Assembly: GCF_001570745.1 (NCBI RefSeq)
Contig: NZ_BCSG01000001.1
Span: 1 to 64,000, forward strand
Source of the DNA: Alicyclobacillus mali NBRC 102425
Lineage (GTDB): Bacteria > Bacillota > Bacilli > Alicyclobacillales > Alicyclobacillaceae
DNA: 64,000 nt
Reading direction: 5' to 3'
Position numbers and translations under genes: made by a program. Every line of letters begins with the position of its first letter. The first letter of the stretch is position 1. This document shows, one piece after another, positions 61,921 to 64,000 of this stretch. The notes under the pieces are model-generated. The model was not told the origin of the DNA. It saw only the letters and a program-made list of their open reading frames with translations, and did not search any database.

Positions 61921-61942
61921 GGCGGGCGGCTAACCGCCCGCC
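61921..61942 (+). promoter_or_regulatory. Intercistronic hairpin between sugar-binding protein and permease
   Basis: GGCGGGCGG and CCGCCCGCC around CTAA form a perfect 9-bp stem 11 bases after the binding-protein gene, with no T-tract. It probably protects the upstream mRNA or attenuates permease expression. Confidence 0.6.
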
Positions 61943-62030
61943 GCCTTGTTTCGCTTCAAGGCGTGCAGCTGTTCGGAGGCAAGGGATCCGGTGGACTTTG
62001 TACAACGACCGAGAAGGGGGGCGCGAGCGC

Positions 62031-62978
62031 ATGTCTAAGGCAATGGAAGAACATGTATCATTTCGAGCTGACCACGGTGGAGCGAGCGTCGTACGCCACG
62101 ACGTTCGAGCGGGCTTTGGGATGTTGACGCCAGCCGGCATCGTCATCCTGGCGGTGACCATTTTCCCCATTCTGTACTCGGTCTGGATGAGTTTCAACAA
62201 CATTCAGCTGACCGAGAACGGGTTTCAGTTCACGTTCAACGGCGTACAAAACTACGCCGACGTCTACTCGGCGCCCCTGTTCTGGCACAGTGTGTGGTTC
62301 ACCGTGTATTACTCCATCGTCACGGTTGCCATCGAACTGTTCTTAGGGTTGCTGATTGCACTGGCCATCCAGAACGTGGAAAAGCTCAAGAGCGTCTCCA
62401 TTGTGGTCATGCTCATTCCTTGGTCGCTCATCACGGTCATCTCGGCTGAGATGTGGAGTTACATCTATAACGGCGTGTACGGCGTTCTGAATGCCATCCT
62501 GCAAGGGATGGGCTTCATCCACAATTCCATCAACTGGACCGGCGAACCGTTCACGGCTGTGATTGCACTCATGGCAGCTGATATTTGGAAGACAACGCCG
62601 TTTGTGGTCATCATCCTGTTGAGCGGGCTGCAGATGATTCCGAAGGACTACTATGAAGCGGCGCGCATCGATGGTGCGAATGGGTGGCAGACCTTTTGGA
62701 ATGTCACCTTTCCACAGTTGCGCGGCAGCATCGCCATCGCAGGCCTGTTCCGGATTCTGCAAGCGTTCGGCATCTTCGATCTGCCATTTGTCCTCACACA
62801 GGGCGGGCCTGGTTCGACGACGACGTCTCTCGCCATGCTCGGCGAGGAGACGCTGTTCACAAACCTTCACTTTGGCCTCGGAGCAGCTGTGGCCGTGAGT
62901 ACGGTGATTCTTATCTTGGGGGCTTGTGTGATATTCCTGTCCGCCTTTCGCGGGATGGTCGGGGAGGAAGCGCAATGA
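62031..62978 (+). CDS. Sugar ABC transporter permease (MalF/UgpA type)
   Basis: 315 aa from ATG 62031 (GGGGGG upstream); another in-frame ATG is at 62043. Six membrane helices. The EAA loop DYYEAARIDGANGWQTFWNVTFPQLRG is typical of MalF-type permeases. It pairs with the next permease, whose start overlaps its stop (ATGA). Confidence 0.9.
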   Translation: MSKAMEEHVSFRADHGGASVVRHDVRAGFGMLTPAGIVILAVTIFPILYSVWMSFNNIQLTENGFQFTFNGVQNYADVYSAPLFWHSVWFTVYYSIVTVAIELFLGLLIALAIQNVEKLKSVSIVVMLIPWSLITVISAEMWSYIYNGVYGVLNAILQGMGFIHNSINWTGEPFTAVIALMAADIWKTTPFVVIILLSGLQMIPKDYYEAARIDGANGWQTFWNVTFPQLRGSIAIAGLFRILQAFGIFDLPFVLTQGGPGSTTTSLAMLGEETLFTNLHFGLGAAVAVSTVILILGACVIFLSAFRGMVGEEAQ

Positions 62979-63805
62979 AAAAGCCACTCTATCAGCGCGT
63001 CATTGGCTATGTCGTGCTCGTCTTCTTTCTCGTCGTGATCCTGCTGCCATTTTACTGGATGTTCGTCACGTCGTTCGAGCCCAACTCTGACATCAGCGCC
63101 TATCCGCCGGCGTATTTTCCGCACCAATGGACGCTGTCCCATTATGCAGAGGCTTTTGGGCAATTTCACTTTGGGCGATATATTCTGAACAGCGTCATTG
63201 TAGCCATCACATCGACCTTCTTTGTCCTTCTTTTCGGATCGATGGCCGGATTTTCTATCGCGCGTTTGCCCATCAAAGGCAAGCAGCCCATGCTCATCTT
63301 CCTGCTCATCATCTCGGTGTTTCCGCCCCTCGTCGTGATCACGCCGCTGTACATGTTGCTTCGCGACGTGGGCTGGCTCGACTCGTACCAGGCGCTCATC
63401 ATTCCATACACCGCCTTCAACTTGCCGTTTGCCATCTGGATTTTGCGCAACTACTTTCTGCAGGTGCCGGGCGCGTTGTTTGAGGCTGCCAAAATGGACG
63501 GGGCGTCCGTCTTCATGTCGTATTGGCGAATTTTCCTTCCCCTTACCACGCCAGGGCTCTTTACCGCGGCCGTGTTCACGTTTGTCGCATGTTGGACCGA
63601 GTTTTTCATGGCGCTCGTCTTCAATCCCGATAACACCATGCGCACCATTCCGGTTGGCATTGCGCTGTTCAGCGGGCAGTACACGGTGCCGTACGGCACC
63701 ATCTTCGCGGGCTCCGTGGTGTCAATTGTGCCGATTGTCATTCTTGTGGTCATCTTCCGCCGCTGGATTGTGTCGGGCTTGACGCAGGGCGCTGTCAAGG
63801 GATAA
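62975..63805 (+). CDS. Sugar ABC transporter permease (MalG/UgpE type)
   Basis: 276 aa from ATG 62975 with GGGGAGGAAG upstream. Six membrane helices, and the EAA loop ALFEAAKMDGASVFMSYWRIFLPLTTPGL. It completes the membrane channel. No ATPase gene (MsmX/MalK type) is seen; in Bacillota such ATPases are often shared and encoded elsewhere. Confidence 0.9.
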   Translation: MKKPLYQRVIGYVVLVFFLVVILLPFYWMFVTSFEPNSDISAYPPAYFPHQWTLSHYAEAFGQFHFGRYILNSVIVAITSTFFVLLFGSMAGFSIARLPIKGKQPMLIFLLIISVFPPLVVITPLYMLLRDVGWLDSYQALIIPYTAFNLPFAIWILRNYFLQVPGALFEAAKMDGASVFMSYWRIFLPLTTPGLFTAAVFTFVACWTEFFMALVFNPDNTMRTIPVGIALFSGQYTVPYGTIFAGSVVSIVPIVILVVIFRRWIVSGLTQGAVKG

Positions 63806-63848
63806 GTTGACCTCATTCATCATGCATCATGGCGGTGGGGGATTTCCG

Positions 63849-64000
63849 ATGTACGATGTCGTCGCCGTTGGAGAAGTGTTGATCGATTTCAGCGTGGTGT
63901 CGTCGGGAGGCATGCCTCAGATGTTCGGCTCCGCGGGCGGCGCGCCCGCCAATGTCCTTGCCGCTGTGTGCAAGCTCGGCGGCCGATGCAGGATGGTGGC
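63849..64000 (+). CDS. PfkB-family sugar kinase, 5' end only
   Basis: From ATG 63849 (GGTGGGGGA upstream) the frame is open to the window edge, giving about 50 residues: V-A-V-G-E-V-L-I-D-F, then GSAGGAPANVLAAVCKLGG. This is the start of fructokinase-type PfkB enzymes. It follows the transporter by 43 bases and probably phosphorylates the imported sugar or its breakdown product. Substrate cannot be fixed from this part. Confidence 0.8.
   Translation, partial: MYDVVAVGEVLIDFSVVSSGGMPQMFGSAGGAPANVLAAVCKLGGRCRMV

Overview
The window is a GC-rich bacterial chromosome segment. Gene content points to a Bacillota member, most likely an Alicyclobacillus-type thermoacidophile. The evidence is a cggR-gapA locus, a SleL/YaaH-type spore-lytic hydrolase, a LipL-type octanoyltransferase, BmrC/BmrD-like heterodimeric ABC exporters, a cre-like site and strong GGAGG ribosome sites. 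The genus is an inference from gene content; I matched nothing against a database. No rRNA, tRNA, insertion sequence, phage gene or CRISPR array was found.

Layout. 1-7342: a type III-B (Cmr) CRISPR interference operon. It runs from the 3' end of a HEPN ribonuclease gene through cmr1 to cmr6, with translational overlaps, and lacks cas1, cas2 and cas6 in view. Its Cas10 keeps the GGDD cyclase motif but lacks the N-terminal HD nuclease domain. 7379-11534: glycerate kinase, then KDG kinase, KDPG aldolase and mannonate dehydratase, forming the lower hexuronate / Entner-Doudoroff route. 11629-14229: an inositol-monophosphatase-family enzyme and, on the other strand, a frameshifted YdcF-like gene, msrB and a DUF1641 gene. 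14391-19023: an AraC regulator and a heterodimeric ABC exporter. 19144-19940: an AbrB-RelE type toxin-antitoxin pair with its own terminator and palindromic operator. 20342-23588: coaA, then cggR-gapA with a recognisable promoter, a CggR operator and a terminator. 23693-27998: an S41 protease, ExoA, PurA (minus) and a LysR regulator.

28020-32911: two convergent two-component systems flanking a LipL-like octanoyltransferase. 33197-41189: a peptide ABC transporter (two ATPases, lipoprotein, two permeases) followed by a second, duplicated binding lipoprotein with its own promoter and terminators. 41157-46929: a small membrane-anchored protein, an NhaC-like antiporter and a second heterodimeric ABC exporter (BmrC/BmrD type). 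47035-49788: two polytopic membrane proteins and a CopZ-N-like metal-binding protein. 49816-51024 (minus): two secreted proteins, one an eroded SpoIID-like protein carrying a 30-bp tandem duplication. 51225-56193: a LysP-like permease, a 38-residue membrane peptide gene, a LysM-GH18 hydrolase, a DUF1722-like gene, an NsrR-like regulator and a peroxiredoxin.

56313-59216 (minus): an operon of an XRE-plus-substrate-domain regulator, a molybdate/tungstate binding lipoprotein and a permease, without an ATPase gene. 59358-64000: a LacI-regulated sugar ABC transporter (binding protein and two permeases, no ATPase in view) with a perfect cre/LacI-type site over its promoter, running into a PfkB sugar kinase cut by the right edge.

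Most genes are ordinary housekeeping or transport genes. The least conventional parts are the HD-less Cmr system, the AbrB-RelE pair, the duplicated peptide-binding proteins with a shared upstream motif, the secreted SpoIID-like pair and the self-regulated molybdate operon.
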